Source: JAXLVB01 sp046329195
Lineage (GTDB): Bacteria; Bacteroidota; Bacteroidia; Cytophagales; Spirosomataceae
Direction: 5' to 3'
Length of the DNA: 64,000 nucleotides
Assembly (NCBI GenBank): GCA_046329195.1
Contig: JAXLVB010000003.1
Span: forward strand, 868,001 to 932,000
The notes under the pieces are model-generated. The model had not been told where the DNA came from and made no database searches. It was given only the letters and a program-made list of their open reading frames with translations. The translations under genes were made by a program, and so were the position numbers. Shown here in pieces: positions 7,557-17,184 of this stretch (within the stretch, counting starts at the first letter, position 1; each line of letters starts with the position of its first letter).

Positions 7557-10500
7557 ATGATGCGTAGGTTGTTGATACTGTTGCTTTGTTGGGGCATTGC
7601 TACCTCTTCGTTCGCCCAAACCAATTTAACGATTGGCGTTTCTCCACGCCGCTGCACGCCCAATCAAAACTGTGGCGGCGATTCTACTGCTTTTTCGGTA
7701 CTAAATGTCAATGTCAAAGACATCAAAAGCTATGATTGGAACTTTGGCGAGCCCACCAGTGGAAAAAACAATACCTCTACCAAGGCTGCGCCCAAGCATT
7801 TGTACCAAACGCCCTCTACGTACACCGTTCGGCTCAATATTACCCTCAACGATGGTACCAAGCTAACCAAAGACACTACTTTTCAGGTTTACACCATCTC
7901 AATTGCGCCTAATTTTGGACGGGAAGACACACTCATTTGTGATTCGGAACGAGGTAAGGTACTACTCGACCCATACAAACTGGCAGGTCAAGAACCCAAA
8001 GGCGTGAAGTACTCGTGGTATCCTTATGGTGATACTACCCGTGTGGTGCGAGTGGACAGTTCGGGGTGTTATTCTGTCACGGTAACCGACACACTTACTG
8101 GCTGTTCGTTGTCTGCCAAAATGAATGTGAAAATTTGTGGCGAAAACCCGCCTCCACCGATTTCGAAATGGTATTTTGGTGACAAAGCCGGGATTCAGTT
8201 TCAAGGAAGTCAAGCCACAGTTTTGACCGATGGAAAACTCTCTACCTTAGAGGGGACTTCGGCTTTTTCGGACAAAAAAGGGAAACTACAGTTTTACACC
8301 GACGGCTTGGTGATCTATGACCGAGACGGAAACCTCATGAAGTTTAAGGGTGCTCCACAAGACACCACCAAGTTGGGCGGAAGTAAAAAGTCCACTCAGT
8401 CGGTGCTGATTGTGCAGCAGCCGGGCTGTAAAAGTTGCGAGTTTATTTACTATGTATTTACTACCACCGAAATCAACGACAGCACTAAGTTACTCAGTTA
8501 CAGCGTAGTAGATATGCGCCTTAATAAGGGCAAGGGCGAGATTGTAGAACGAAACATCCCGATTGCCACCCAAACGACCGAACGCATTACTTCTGCCAAG
8601 AACCCACGGGATTCGACCTACTGGGTGGTATCGCATGATTTTAAGAATAATATTTTTAGGGTATCTCACCTGACCAAGCAAGGGCTTTCGCCTGCCAAGA
8701 CCTATCCGCTGGGGCTTCCGCACGATGCGAATACCGCTGGCGAAGGACAAATGAAAATCTCCCCCGATGGCAAAAAAATAGCCGTTGTGGTGCCCGGTCC
8801 ACCCAAAAATTACGTCGAAATCTTCAACTTCAATGACTCAACGGGTGCCATTACAGGTCCAGCCCTCCGACTTGACTTGGGGCCAGCTCCGCCGAGTGCG
8901 TATGGGTTGGAGTTTTCGCCCGACGGCAGCAAAGTCTATGTTTCGATGAAAGGCGATACGGCCAAAAAAGCTTCATCATTGCTCCTGCAATACGATTTAT
9001 CCTTGCAAGATTCGCTTTTTGTAGCTCGTTCTCGCACGGTCATTGATAGTTCGGCCACTGAGATTTTTGGCTCGTTGCAGTATGCGCCTGACAATAAAAT
9101 TTATTTGGCCAAACAAGGCAGCAAAACGCTTGGGGTCATTAATCAACCCAACGGAAACACCAAGAGTGCCGTTAATTACAACAGCAGTGGATTTGATTTG
9201 GCTGGTCGCTTGAGCGAGTTGGGACTGCCGAACTTGGTTCAAAACGATATTCAGCAAAGTTCGGGTCCGGGTATCTCGGCTTCTGATACTTGTTTTGGAG
9301 ATAAAACTCAACTACAGGCTGGGCCGTGGTGTCAGGAACGCAACGAAAAATACCGGTGGAAATACGAGTACAATGGCCCAACGCAGTTTTCGGGTCCAAC
9401 GGCTCGTATTCAGATGTTAGCCGCTGTGGCCTCTACCAGTTGGGATACTCCGCTGTCTAAAAGCCTTTCTCAAACCTCGCATCAGTATCCACGGCCGGGC
9501 ACTTACCAGGTAGCGCTTTACATTCAAAATGACTGTAAGGACACGCTCATTATTCAGTCTGTAACCATAAAGCCCAACCCAAGGGCTAACTTAGGACCTG
9601 ACATCAGTGAGTGTAAAAACAGCGTGACGCTGAACTCTGGAAACAATGTGGCTGGAGCAGAATATTTTTGGTTTAGAAACAATGTAATTCTGCCTAATCT
9701 TACTCCACAAATCAGTGTAAGTACCTCTGGAACCTATGTAGTAGTAGCTGCTATTGAAGAATGTTTTGCGCTGGATACAGTGAAAGTGACTCTCACTAAA
9801 CCGAATCCGATTAACATTGGTAGAGATACTACCTTGTGCCAAGGCAATACCCTTACGCTAAATGCAGGAACAGGCTGGGCAAAATACCAATGGAATACAG
9901 GTGCTACCACCCAGCAGATTCCAGTCAATCAGCCGGGGGTGTTTGTAGTAAATGTAAATGATAATAAAGGCTGTACTAACGCAGACACTATTAATATCAC
10001 CGTTCGTCCACGCCCCACTTGGCAGGCAGCCATCAAGGCGGTTTCAGCCTGTGGACAGAGCGATGGCGCCATTGATGTCACGGGGATTACCCCAACGGAT
10101 ACTTATACCTACACATGGTTCAAAGACGGAACCCTCTTGGCGGGGCAAACGGGGGCTTCACTCCGCAACTTAGATGTAGGTAACTATAGCCTACGCCTCA
10201 GAGGGACGGCGTCTTGTGATACAGTAGCTACGTTTAGTGTGAATGCTCAAAATTCGGCTACGCAGATTATCAGCGCAACCGGACAAGCAGTTTGTACCGA
10301 CCCTACTAATGGCCAGATTACGGTTACGCTCCAAAACACAGCTTCTTCGCAAAAAACGTACACATTGCGCCTACCTACTAGCCCGAATCCTGTAAAAACA
10401 GGTACTATCCCAGCAGGTTTTAACCCTACGATTGTCATTACTAATTTGCCAGTGGGTGACTATACCCTCGAAATTCTGGATGCCAATGGGTGCAAAACTA

Positions 10501-11681
10501 CCAAGGCCGTTTCGGTTATCTTGGCTCCTGCTCAGTTAGTGAGCTTTGCCCCCACACAAACTATCTGTGAAGGCGACAAACTGGTACTTGATGCTGGCAA
10601 CAAAGGCGATAATTTCTTGTGGAGTACGGGCGACAAAACCGCTACCATCACCGTCACAAGAGCTGATATTTATCGAGTAACGGTGACGGACACTAAATCG
10701 GGTTGTCAACAAACTGCTCAAACACAGGTCATTGTCAATCCAAAACCGACTATTAACCCAGGCCCAGCCGAAAGCATTTGTGCCAACGCTACACCCCTAA
10801 GCCTAAGCGGAGCCACGCCTACAGGAGGTACGTGGTCAGGCAGTGGCGTATCTACATCAGGTGTCTTCACTCCTAATCAGGCACTTACGGGTACCGTACT
10901 GCTGACTTATAAGGTAACTCAAAATAATTGTAGCAACCAAGCCACCCGAACTATCAATGTGTTGGCGGCACCTTTTATAGATTTGGGTAATGCAAAAGTC
11001 TTTTGTGAAAACAAACCCATCAATTTAAGTGCACCCGAACTACCCGGTGCTACCTACCGTTGGTCCACAGGTGCTACTAATTCAAGCATTCAGCCTGCCC
11101 TTTCGGGTACTTATTCGGTTACAGTTACGTTGGGCACATGTAGAGGTTCTGATACGGTGTCGGTAACGGTGCAACCTTTACCAAGAGTATCGCTCCGACC
11201 CGAAATCCCGATTTGTATTGTTGAAAACGCTTCTACGGTTCTTGACGCTGGTAGCGGCACAGGTTATTTGTACCGATGGTCAACTGGTGAGCAGACTCAA
11301 AAAATCACAGTCAGTAATGTGGGTACCTACAAGGTAACCGTAACCAACCCCGAAGGCTGCTCTACCGATGGTCAAAGTAGTATTATAGACCGATGTGAGC
11401 CACGGGTTTTTGTGCCCGAAGTCTTTACACCCAACGAAGACGGACACAATGACGCCATGGATGTCTTCGCCGCTCATATCACTGATTTTGACCTCAAGAT
11501 TTATAACCGCTGGGGCGAAGTAGTGTTTGCCACGAACGACATCAACGAAAAATGGGACGGTAAATACAAGGGTGATTATTTTCCTACTCAAAGTTATGCA
11601 TGGGTAATTACTTACAAAAGCTTGTACTATCCAGAACGCCCAGCAGCTGTTAAGCGAGGAGCGATTATTGTAGTTCGTTAG
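7557..11681 (+). CDS. Large T9SS type B (CHU_C) surface protein with PKD/Ig-like repeats
   Basis: Exported protein of 1374 residues. The order visible is a signal peptide (about 1-21), a PKD-type domain (about 35-115), a six-bladed/WD40-like segment typical of Bacteroidota PKD proteins (about 200-570, starting WYFGDKAGIQF), then repeated Ig/PKD-like modules with the pattern LxAGxGxxYxWSTGxxTQxI (about 680-1280). The last roughly 90 residues are the gliding-motility-associated CHU_C domain (VFTPNEDGHND, then IYNRWGEVVF and NEKWDGKY), the type B sorting signal of the type IX system. It is likely a secreted or cell-surface adhesin. The divergent PorP/SprF gene is its probable partner. What it binds is unknown. 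Confidence 0.93.
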   Translation: MMRRLLILLLCWGIATSSFAQTNLTIGVSPRRCTPNQNCGGDSTAFSVLNVNVKDIKSYDWNFGEPTSGKNNTSTKAAPKHLYQTPSTYTVRLNITLNDGTKLTKDTTFQVYTISIAPNFGREDTLICDSERGKVLLDPYKLAGQEPKGVKYSWYPYGDTTRVVRVDSSGCYSVTVTDTLTGCSLSAKMNVKICGENPPPPISKWYFGDKAGIQFQGSQATVLTDGKLSTLEGTSAFSDKKGKLQFYTDGLVIYDRDGNLMKFKGAPQDTTKLGGSKKSTQSVLIVQQPGCKSCEFIYYVFTTTEINDSTKLLSYSVVDMRLNKGKGEIVERNIPIATQTTERITSAKNPRDSTYWVVSHDFKNNIFRVSHLTKQGLSPAKTYPLGLPHDANTAGEGQMKISPDGKKIAVVVPGPPKNYVEIFNFNDSTGAITGPALRLDLGPAPPSAYGLEFSPDGSKVYVSMKGDTAKKASSLLLQYDLSLQDSLFVARSRTVIDSSATEIFGSLQYAPDNKIYLAKQGSKTLGVINQPNGNTKSAVNYNSSGFDLAGRLSELGLPNLVQNDIQQSSGPGISASDTCFGDKTQLQAGPWCQERNEKYRWKYEYNGPTQFSGPTARIQMLAAVASTSWDTPLSKSLSQTSHQYPRPGTYQVALYIQNDCKDTLIIQSVTIKPNPRANLGPDISECKNSVTLNSGNNVAGAEYFWFRNNVILPNLTPQISVSTSGTYVVVAAIEECFALDTVKVTLTKPNPINIGRDTTLCQGNTLTLNAGTGWAKYQWNTGATTQQIPVNQPGVFVVNVNDNKGCTNADTINITVRPRPTWQAAIKAVSACGQSDGAIDVTGITPTDTYTYTWFKDGTLLAGQTGASLRNLDVGNYSLRLRGTASCDTVATFSVNAQNSATQIISATGQAVCTDPTNGQITVTLQNTASSQKTYTLRLPTSPNPVKTGTIPAGFNPTIVITNLPVGDYTLEILDANGCKTTKAVSVILAPAQLVSFAPTQTICEGDKLVLDAGNKGDNFLWSTGDKTATITVTRADIYRVTVTDTKSGCQQTAQTQVIVNPKPTINPGPAESICANATPLSLSGATPTGGTWSGSGVSTSGVFTPNQALTGTVLLTYKVTQNNCSNQATRTINVLAAPFIDLGNAKVFCENKPINLSAPELPGATYRWSTGATNSSIQPALSGTYSVTVTLGTCRGSDTVSVTVQPLPRVSLRPEIPICIVENASTVLDAGSGTGYLYRWSTGEQTQKITVSNVGTYKVTVTNPEGCSTDGQSSIIDRCEPRVFVPEVFTPNEDGHNDAMDVFAAHITDFDLKIYNRWGEVVFATNDINEKWDGKYKGDYFPTQSYAWVITYKSLYYPERPAAVKRGAIIVVR

Positions 11682-11810
11682 TGCTCAGGGGTCACTTGTT
11701 TTACTTCAAGCAGTGTGGTACTTGTAAGGGCTGCCCCCAACAGCTCCAGAGCCGTTAAGTTGTAATCCCGAAAAGGATTATAGAAAAACAGAAATGTAAA
11801 AGAGGAAGCT

Positions 11811-11841
11811 CTGAAAGGGTGACATCATACCACCCTTTCAG
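11811..11841. repeat. 11-bp-arm hairpin downstream of the T9SS type B gene
   Basis: CTGAAAGGGTG at 11811-11821 and CACCCTTTCAG at 11831-11841 are perfectly complementary around a 9-nt loop, followed by GGTTTTAAA. It may be a weak terminator or a REP-like element; it lies 130 bp after the stop codon. Confidence 0.6.
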
Positions 11842-12024
11842 GGTTTTAAAGATAGGTTGGTTTATTTTTTATCTATAATCATGTCACGCCTTTGGCGTTA
11901 AACGGAGCTTAACAGTTTGGGACGCATAGTCTGAGACGCACAGCCCTGCCCCACAGCCCCTCCAGCACTTTCCCCTTTCACTTAATTGGCGTAAGCTAAT
12001 TCCAACAAAGAGGTTTGAATCTGT

Positions 12025-12056
12025 TTTGGGTAATTCGCCGTAATTTCGTATCTTTG
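12025..12056 (+). promoter_or_regulatory. Bacteroidota-type promoter of ruvB
   Basis: TTTG at 12025-12028, a 20-bp spacer, and TATCTTTG at 12049-12056 match the TTTG/TAnnTTTG consensus. The predicted leader before the ATG at 12183 is about 120 nt. Confidence 0.6.
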
Positions 12057-12182
12057 AGATGCTAAAAGCGTAAAGAAAATGATTTGGACACCTAAACAAA
12101 GTCCTGAAAATTAGCTACTTATCAGGCACTTTCTTTAAAAAACTGCTTTACGACCTAAGCTTCCCTCTTTACACACACAAAG

Positions 12183-13208
12183 ATGCGTCAGGATTACCTA
12201 AAAGGAAATAAAGAAACGCTTTCGCCAATCGAGAAAGAGATTGAGCGGGCACTGCGCCCCTCGGCCTTTGACGATTTTACAGGTCAAGCCAAAGTCCTCG
12301 AAAACCTCAAAGTCTTTGTGGCAGCGGCAGCTCAGCGTGAAGAAGCCCTCGATCATGTGCTGCTACACGGCCCTCCAGGTTTGGGCAAAACCACTCTTTC
12401 CTACATCATTGCTCATGAGCTTGGTGCCAACATCAAAACCACCTCAGGCCCTGTCTTGGACAAACCCAGCGATTTGGCAGGTCTTCTGACCAGCCTCGAC
12501 TCCAACGATGTCTTGTTTATTGACGAAATCCATCGCCTCAACCCGATTGTCGAAGAATACCTCTATTCGGCGATGGAGGACTATAAAATTGACATCATGC
12601 TCGACTCTGGCCCCAATGCTCGCAGTGTGCAGATTACCCTTAATCCGTTTACGCTCATTGGTGCTACTACTCGTGCAGGTTTGCTTACCTCGCCCTTGCG
12701 AGCACGGTTTGGTATCAACTGCCGCCTCGAATACTACGATGCCGAGTTACTAACCTCTATTGTGAGGCGGTCGTCACAAATCTTGAATACCCCTATTGAC
12801 GACGAAGGCGCCTTTGAGATTGCCCGTCGAAGCCGAGGAACGCCACGGATTGCTAACAACTTGCTTCGACGCACCCGAGATTTCGCCCAAGTCAAAGGGC
12901 AGGGTCGCATCACCGTTTCGATTGCAGAAATAGCTCTTACGGCTCTTGATGTTGACCAAAATGGCCTCGACGAAATGGATAATCGCATCTTGAGCACCAT
13001 TATCGAGAAATTTAAGGGCGGCCCCGTTGGGCTTTCGACCATTGCTACAGCCTGTGGCGAAGAAGCCGAAACCATCGAGGAGGTTTATGAACCGTTCTTG
13101 ATTCAAGAAGGGTATCTCAAGCGCACTTCTCGGGGTCGAGAAGCCACCGAAAAAGCCTATCGCCACTTGGGAATTGTACCCAAATTCAGAACGGGCGAAT
13201 TGTTTTAG
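12183..13208 (+). CDS. ruvB: Holliday junction branch migration ATPase RuvB
   Basis: AAA+ motor of the RuvABC system; with RuvA it drives branch migration of Holliday junctions during recombinational repair. The protein is 341 residues, full length. Walker A is GPPGLGKTT at 63-71, Walker B LFIDEIH at 111-117, and the sensor/arginine-finger region GATTRAGLLTSPLRARFG is near 160-177. The C-terminal winged helix (GLDEMDNRIL to the end) is complete. The gene stands alone behind its own promoter; ruvA is not in the window, as is usual in Bacteroidota. Confidence 0.97.
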   Translation: MRQDYLKGNKETLSPIEKEIERALRPSAFDDFTGQAKVLENLKVFVAAAAQREEALDHVLLHGPPGLGKTTLSYIIAHELGANIKTTSGPVLDKPSDLAGLLTSLDSNDVLFIDEIHRLNPIVEEYLYSAMEDYKIDIMLDSGPNARSVQITLNPFTLIGATTRAGLLTSPLRARFGINCRLEYYDAELLTSIVRRSSQILNTPIDDEGAFEIARRSRGTPRIANNLLRRTRDFAQVKGQGRITVSIAEIALTALDVDQNGLDEMDNRILSTIIEKFKGGPVGLSTIATACGEEAETIEEVYEPFLIQEGYLKRTSRGREATEKAYRHLGIVPKFRTGELF

Positions 13209-13275
13209 AAGCCTGTACGCCATCTCATGTCTCGACTCTCATCAACTCAAGTCTCACAATCTCTTGTCTTAACGT

Positions 13276-14358
13276 ATGTCTTCTGTCTCTATTCCTATTC
13301 GTGTATTGGTAGTCGGCTGTGGCAATATGGGTGCTTCGCACGCTACGGCCTACCACAACGACCCGCACTTTGAAATCTGCGGGATTGTCTCTACAGGCAA
13401 AAGCAAAGAAATATTGAACGAACGCCTTGGCGGCGGCTATCCGCTTTTTGCTGATTATACCGAAGCGCTGGCTCAGACCCAACCCGACGCCGTGTGTATT
13501 TCGACCTACCCCGACACACACGAAGCCTTTGCTCTGCAAGCCTTAGAAGCGGGCTGTCATGTGTTCATTGAAAAACCCTTGGCCGACACCGTAGAAGGTG
13601 CCGAACGAGTAGCCCAAAAAGCTCACGAAGTGGGTAAAAAAGTAGTAGTGGGGTATATTTTGCGCCATCATCCTTCTTGGGAGAAATTTGTGGAACTCTC
13701 ACACCAGTTGGGTAAACCTTTGGTGATGCGGATGAACCTAAACCAACAAAGCCACGGCTTTATGTGGGATGTACACCGTAATCTGATGAAAAGCCTCAGC
13801 CCCATTGTGGACTGTGGCGTGCATTACATTGATGTGATGTGTCAGATGACTCGCTCTACGCCTGTGCAAGTAACCGCTATTGGCGCACGCCTTACCAACG
13901 ACATCCCTGCCGATAACTATAACTACGGTCAACTACAAATCCGATTTGAAGACGGCTCCGTGGGCTGGTATGAAGCCGGTTGGGGGCCTATGATGAGCGA
14001 AACTGCATTCTTTATCAAAGATGTTATTGGTCCTAAGGGCTGTGTGTCTATTGTGGCCAAAGAAGCAGGTGGTGTAGGGAAATCGGACAACGTAGATGCC
14101 CACACTAAAACCGAGTCGCTGCGGTTTCACTTTGCTGACATCAACGAAAACAATGAATTTATTAAGGCAGACGAGTGGTTTAACCTAACTGATGAGCCTG
14201 ACCATCAAGAACTTTGTAATCGAGAACAACGGTATTTTTTAAAAGCTATTCTCGAAAACTTAGATCTTACCAACCACCTCAACGACGCCGTTAATAGTCT
14301 GAAAATTGCCTTCGCTTGCGACGAGTCCGTACGGACTGGGCAGGTAGTGAAGCTCTGA
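13276..14358 (+). CDS. Gfo/Idh/MocA-family NAD(P)-dependent oxidoreductase
   Basis: A 360-residue dehydrogenase acting on a sugar, inositol or related polyol. The Rossmann motif VGCGNMGASHA is near residues 13-24, and the conserved EKPLADT with its catalytic-region Lys lies near 98-104. A C-terminal alpha/beta dimerisation domain follows (about 130-345), with the HYIDVMCQM helix. The substrate is not recognisable and no pathway genes flank it. It follows ruvB after 67 bp and ends in a strong hairpin terminator. Confidence 0.9.
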   Translation: MSSVSIPIRVLVVGCGNMGASHATAYHNDPHFEICGIVSTGKSKEILNERLGGGYPLFADYTEALAQTQPDAVCISTYPDTHEAFALQALEAGCHVFIEKPLADTVEGAERVAQKAHEVGKKVVVGYILRHHPSWEKFVELSHQLGKPLVMRMNLNQQSHGFMWDVHRNLMKSLSPIVDCGVHYIDVMCQMTRSTPVQVTAIGARLTNDIPADNYNYGQLQIRFEDGSVGWYEAGWGPMMSETAFFIKDVIGPKGCVSIVAKEAGGVGKSDNVDAHTKTESLRFHFADINENNEFIKADEWFNLTDEPDHQELCNREQRYFLKAILENLDLTNHLNDAVNSLKIAFACDESVRTGQVVKL

Positions 14359-14376
14359 CGTATTCATGCTAGTATG

Positions 14377-14415
14377 AAAAAGCCGTTTCGTTTCCAACAT
14401 ACGAAGCGGCTTTTT
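14377..14415 (+). terminator. Rho-independent terminator after the Gfo/Idh gene
   Basis: AAAAAGCCGTTTCGT pairs with ACGAAGCGGCTTTTT (one mismatch) around a 9-nt loop and ends in five T residues, 18 bp after the stop. Confidence 0.85.
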
Positions 14416-14633
14416 GATTTAGAATAGTTGACTATCCTAAGTGCAATAAACCTCTTAGGCCACTCATAGTCTGACTTTCTTAAGCATTTACTTCCAAACG
14501 TCACACTAATTGTAGAAAAGAAGCTTGTGCCCTCACGGCTTTTCTAATGGCTCATATATTCAAGAACAACGGAACTGTCACTACTCTTTTTTATAAAAAA
14601 AATCCCCAAAATCACTACATATCAATTAGTTAC

Positions 14634-14661
14634 GATTTTACTCAATCTATTGAGTAAAATC
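14634..14661. promoter_or_regulatory. 28-bp operator-like palindrome
   Basis: GATTTTACTCAAT at 14634-14646 and its exact reverse complement at 14649-14661 are separated by CT. The high AT content and minimal spacer suit a dimeric repressor site better than an RNA hairpin. It lies 142 bp before the start at 14804. The cognate regulator is unknown. Confidence 0.55.
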
Positions 14662-14803
14662 AAAATTTCAATTCATATTCTTTCAAAACGCTGTCTTTTT
14701 ATTCTGGTTCGTCTCATTTATGCCGTCTCTTTGCGTGACATTCTCCCAAAAAATTCCGATATTCGTGTTTTTCTTTATCCGTAAAACATTCATCACACAC
14801 TCC

Positions 14804-15901
14804 ATGAAACAATGTTTCACCCTGTTGCTGCTGGCGGTTAGCTTGTGTGGCTTCGCTCAAAAACCTTTCGATTGCACCGTCAACGGGCAGTTTAAAGGAT
14901 TAGCCGATGGCAAAATTATCATTCGCTATACGGTGAATGGTAGTATGAAAACAGACTCTGTGCAAGCCTCGGGCGATGCGTTTAGTTACAAACTCAGCCT
15001 GGCTGAGCCTACGATGGTCAACATCACCAGTAAATCGGGCAAAAGTTCGATGCGCTTTTTTGCCGAAGAAGGCACCGTCACCCTATCTGGCGACAACACT
15101 ACCCTACGCAAAGCCGTGGCGTCGGGTACTCCACTCAATCAAGATTTACAAGACTTGACCAACGCTACGGCTGCCATTGACGAAAAAACGGAGGCCTTTT
15201 ATCAAGAATACCTCAAGGCTAAAAAATCGGACAAGCCCATCAGCGATGATGTCATGGAAAAACAGATGGATGACTTTGACCTTGCCAAGAAAACAATCCT
15301 CAAACAATTTGTAAGTCAACACCCTACGTCGTTGGTAAGTACCTTGGCCATTCGGGAGAATTTTATCTACCAACCCAAGTACGACGAACTCCTTAGCCTG
15401 TACAACACCCTACAAGGTAAGGCCAAAGAAGGCGCTTACGCCAAGCAGATTAAAGATAAATTACAGATTGAGGAGAAACTAGCGATTGGCAAAATTGCCC
15501 CTAATTTTACTCAAAATGACTCGACAGGCAAGGCCATTGCCTTGACTTCGTTACGTGGCAAGTACGTACTGGTTGATTTTTGGGCCAGCTGGTGTGGGCC
15601 TTGCCGCCGTGAAAACCCTAACTTGGTAAAAACCTACGAGAAAAACCACCCTAAAGGACTGGAAATCATTGGTGTATCGCTCGATAATAAGCGAGAACCT
15701 TGGCTCAAAGCTATTAAGCAAGATAACCTCACCTGGCAACACGTATCGGATCTGCAAGGCTGGAAAAACGCCGTTTCGTCTGATTACGGCATCAATTCTA
15801 TTCCCGCCAACCTCCTTCTCGACCCCGAAGGACGCATCATCGCCAAGGACTTGAGAGGTCAGAAGTTGGATGATAAGCTGGCTGAACTCTTTAAGCAATA
15901 A
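14804..15901 (+). CDS. DUF4369 / thioredoxin-fold periplasmic reductase (TlpA/ResA-like)
   Basis: Exported thiol-disulfide oxidoreductase of about 365 residues. A signal peptide ends near FAQ, then a DUF4369-type N-terminal domain (about 20-110), a helical linker (about 115-215), and an AhpC/TSA-thioredoxin domain with WASWCGPC, the CxxC redox centre, near residue 265. The C-terminal half has the cis-Pro region (GINSIPANLL). An in-frame ATG at 14720 would put 28 unlikely residues before the signal peptide, so I take 14804. The role is presumably disulfide reduction in the periplasm; the substrate is unknown. Confidence 0.9.
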   Translation: MKQCFTLLLLAVSLCGFAQKPFDCTVNGQFKGLADGKIIIRYTVNGSMKTDSVQASGDAFSYKLSLAEPTMVNITSKSGKSSMRFFAEEGTVTLSGDNTTLRKAVASGTPLNQDLQDLTNATAAIDEKTEAFYQEYLKAKKSDKPISDDVMEKQMDDFDLAKKTILKQFVSQHPTSLVSTLAIRENFIYQPKYDELLSLYNTLQGKAKEGAYAKQIKDKLQIEEKLAIGKIAPNFTQNDSTGKAIALTSLRGKYVLVDFWASWCGPCRRENPNLVKTYEKNHPKGLEIIGVSLDNKREPWLKAIKQDNLTWQHVSDLQGWKNAVSSDYGINSIPANLLLDPEGRIIAKDLRGQKLDDKLAELFKQ

Positions 15902-15909
15902 AACTACTG

Positions 15910-15946
15910 CTCCCCAAGTTAGAAATTGACTTGGGGAGTTTTATTT
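15910..15946 (+). terminator. Rho-independent terminator
   Basis: CTCCCCAAGT at 15910-15919 and ACTTGGGGAG at 15929-15938 are perfectly complementary around a 9-nt loop, and TTTTATTTT follows. It starts nine bases after the stop. Confidence 0.88.
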
Positions 15947-15970
15947 TAAGACTTTTTATAGCTTCCGCCA

Positions 15971-15992
15971 TTGTCAGTGTCTCCACTGACAA
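15971..15992. repeat. Tetraloop palindrome (REP-like)
   Basis: TTGTCAGTG-TCTC-CACTGACAA, perfect 9-bp arms around four bases. The arrangement resembles several other intergenic palindromes in this window (16050, 22637, 34246, 60705). Confidence 0.65.
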
Positions 15993-16049
15993 CCTCAAAG
16001 ACCTTTTCGTAGCTACTTCAAAAGATGACGTTACTATGTACCCCTCAAA

Positions 16050-16073
16050 GTAGCCTGTGATGACACAGCCTAC
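16050..16073. repeat. Tetraloop palindrome (REP-like), imperfect
   Basis: GTAGCCTGTG-ATGA-CACAGCCTAC, 10-bp arms with one mismatch. The arm sequence resembles the palindrome at 34246-34267. Confidence 0.55.
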
Positions 16074-16189
16074 GGTAGAGCGGTATAGAAAATATATTCA
16101 AAACCATTCCTTAACCCAAGCATAACATTCAGATAATCAGCACTTCATAGTTGAGTAGTTTCTTTGTCATTGGAAATTAACCCTTTCCC

Positions 16190-17122
16190 ATGAATCGAAG
16201 AAACTTGCTGAGTAGCTTGGGAGCGGCAGCCTCACTGCTGCCGTTCTCGGGTTGGGCTGCCTCCCCTACCCCTTTACCCAAACGCTCTGTTCGGATTGCC
16301 CATCTGACAGACGTGCATATTCAGCCACTGATTGGCGCCGCCAAGGGCTTTGAAAAATGCCTGCACCACCTCCAACAGCTTGACCCCAAGCCCGACCTCA
16401 TCATCAACGGCGGCGATGCCATTATGGAAGGCTTGGGCCGAGACAAAGACAATGTAAAGAAACAATGGCGGCTGTGGAATGAAGTGCTGACCAGTGAAAA
16501 TTCCTTACCTATTGCGCATTGCTTGGGCAATCACGACATCTGGGGACCCGAAAAACACAAGGCCGATTTGCTGTATGGTAAAAACTGGGCCATGGACGAG
16601 CTACAACTCACCCGTACTTACCAAAGTTTCGACCTAGGCGGCTGGCATATCATTTTGCTCGACAGCCTCCAAGCTCGCCCCGATGGTAGCTGGTACACCG
16701 CTTTTGTGGACGAAGCTCAGTGGGACTGGCTCGAAAAAGACCTCCGCTACACGCCCGCACACGTACCTGTGATGGTAGTATCGCACGTACCGATTTTGGC
16801 CGCTTGTGTGTTTTTTGACGGAAATCGCTTTGAACAAGAGCATTGGAAAGTGCCCGGTAGCTGGATGCACAGCGATGCCAATCGGCTTGCCCAACTATTT
16901 TACCAACATAAAAATGTAAAAATTTGCTTGAGTGGGCACATTCATTTGCTTGACAAAGTAGAGTACAATGGCGTCACGTACTGTTGCAATGGAGCTGTGA
17001 GTGGAGCGTGGTGGTTTGGTAGTTACAAACAAACCCCACCGGGCTATGCACTGATTGACTTATATGAAGATGGCTCATTTACAAATACTTACATCAATTA
17101 TAAGCACACCCAACCTAGTTAA
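16190..17122 (+). CDS. Tat-exported calcineurin-like metallophosphoesterase
   Basis: A 310-residue phosphoesterase with the full metal-binding set: TDVH near residue 43, NGGDA near 69, LGNHD near 113, SHVP near 201 and SGHIH near 247. The N-terminus MNRRNLLSSLG with a twin Arg and a following hydrophobic stretch ending near GWAA suggests Tat export to the periplasm. It resembles metallophosphatases fused to or near acid-phosphatase-like enzymes, but the substrate is unknown. It stands alone between a repeat-rich region and a hairpin terminator. Confidence 0.9.
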   Translation: MNRRNLLSSLGAAASLLPFSGWAASPTPLPKRSVRIAHLTDVHIQPLIGAAKGFEKCLHHLQQLDPKPDLIINGGDAIMEGLGRDKDNVKKQWRLWNEVLTSENSLPIAHCLGNHDIWGPEKHKADLLYGKNWAMDELQLTRTYQSFDLGGWHIILLDSLQARPDGSWYTAFVDEAQWDWLEKDLRYTPAHVPVMVVSHVPILAACVFFDGNRFEQEHWKVPGSWMHSDANRLAQLFYQHKNVKICLSGHIHLLDKVEYNGVTYCCNGAVSGAWWFGSYKQTPPGYALIDLYEDGSFTNTYINYKHTQPS

Positions 17123-17151
17123 TAGCGCCTTTTTGTTTTATTATCTTCATG

Positions 17152-17184
17152 GCAATCCCAACACCTGATTTGTGTTGGGATTGC
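17152..17184 (+). terminator. Hairpin downstream of the metallophosphoesterase gene
   Basis: GCAATCCCAACAC at 17152-17164 pairs perfectly with GTGTTGGGATTGC at 17172-17184. The T-run after it is weak, but a T-rich stretch (TTTTTGTTTTATT) lies just before it. Confidence 0.65.

Larger units (their letters stand above)
11682..12182. other. 501-bp intergenic region before ruvB
   Basis: No credible gene. It contains a hairpin (11811-11841), GC-rich imperfect repeats around 11725-11760, and the ruvB promoter at 12025-12056. Short reading frames here, including one at 11884-12099 on the minus strand, have no recognisable content. Confidence 0.6.
14359..14803. other. 445-bp intergenic region before the DUF4369-thioredoxin gene
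   Basis: It holds the terminator at 14377-14415 and an operator-like dyad at 14634-14661. The rest is AT-rich with no recognisable gene or RNA. Confidence 0.6.

Noticed and set aside
11884..12099. 71-codon minus-strand frame before ruvB
   Set aside because: No recognisable content; it overlaps the ruvB promoter region.
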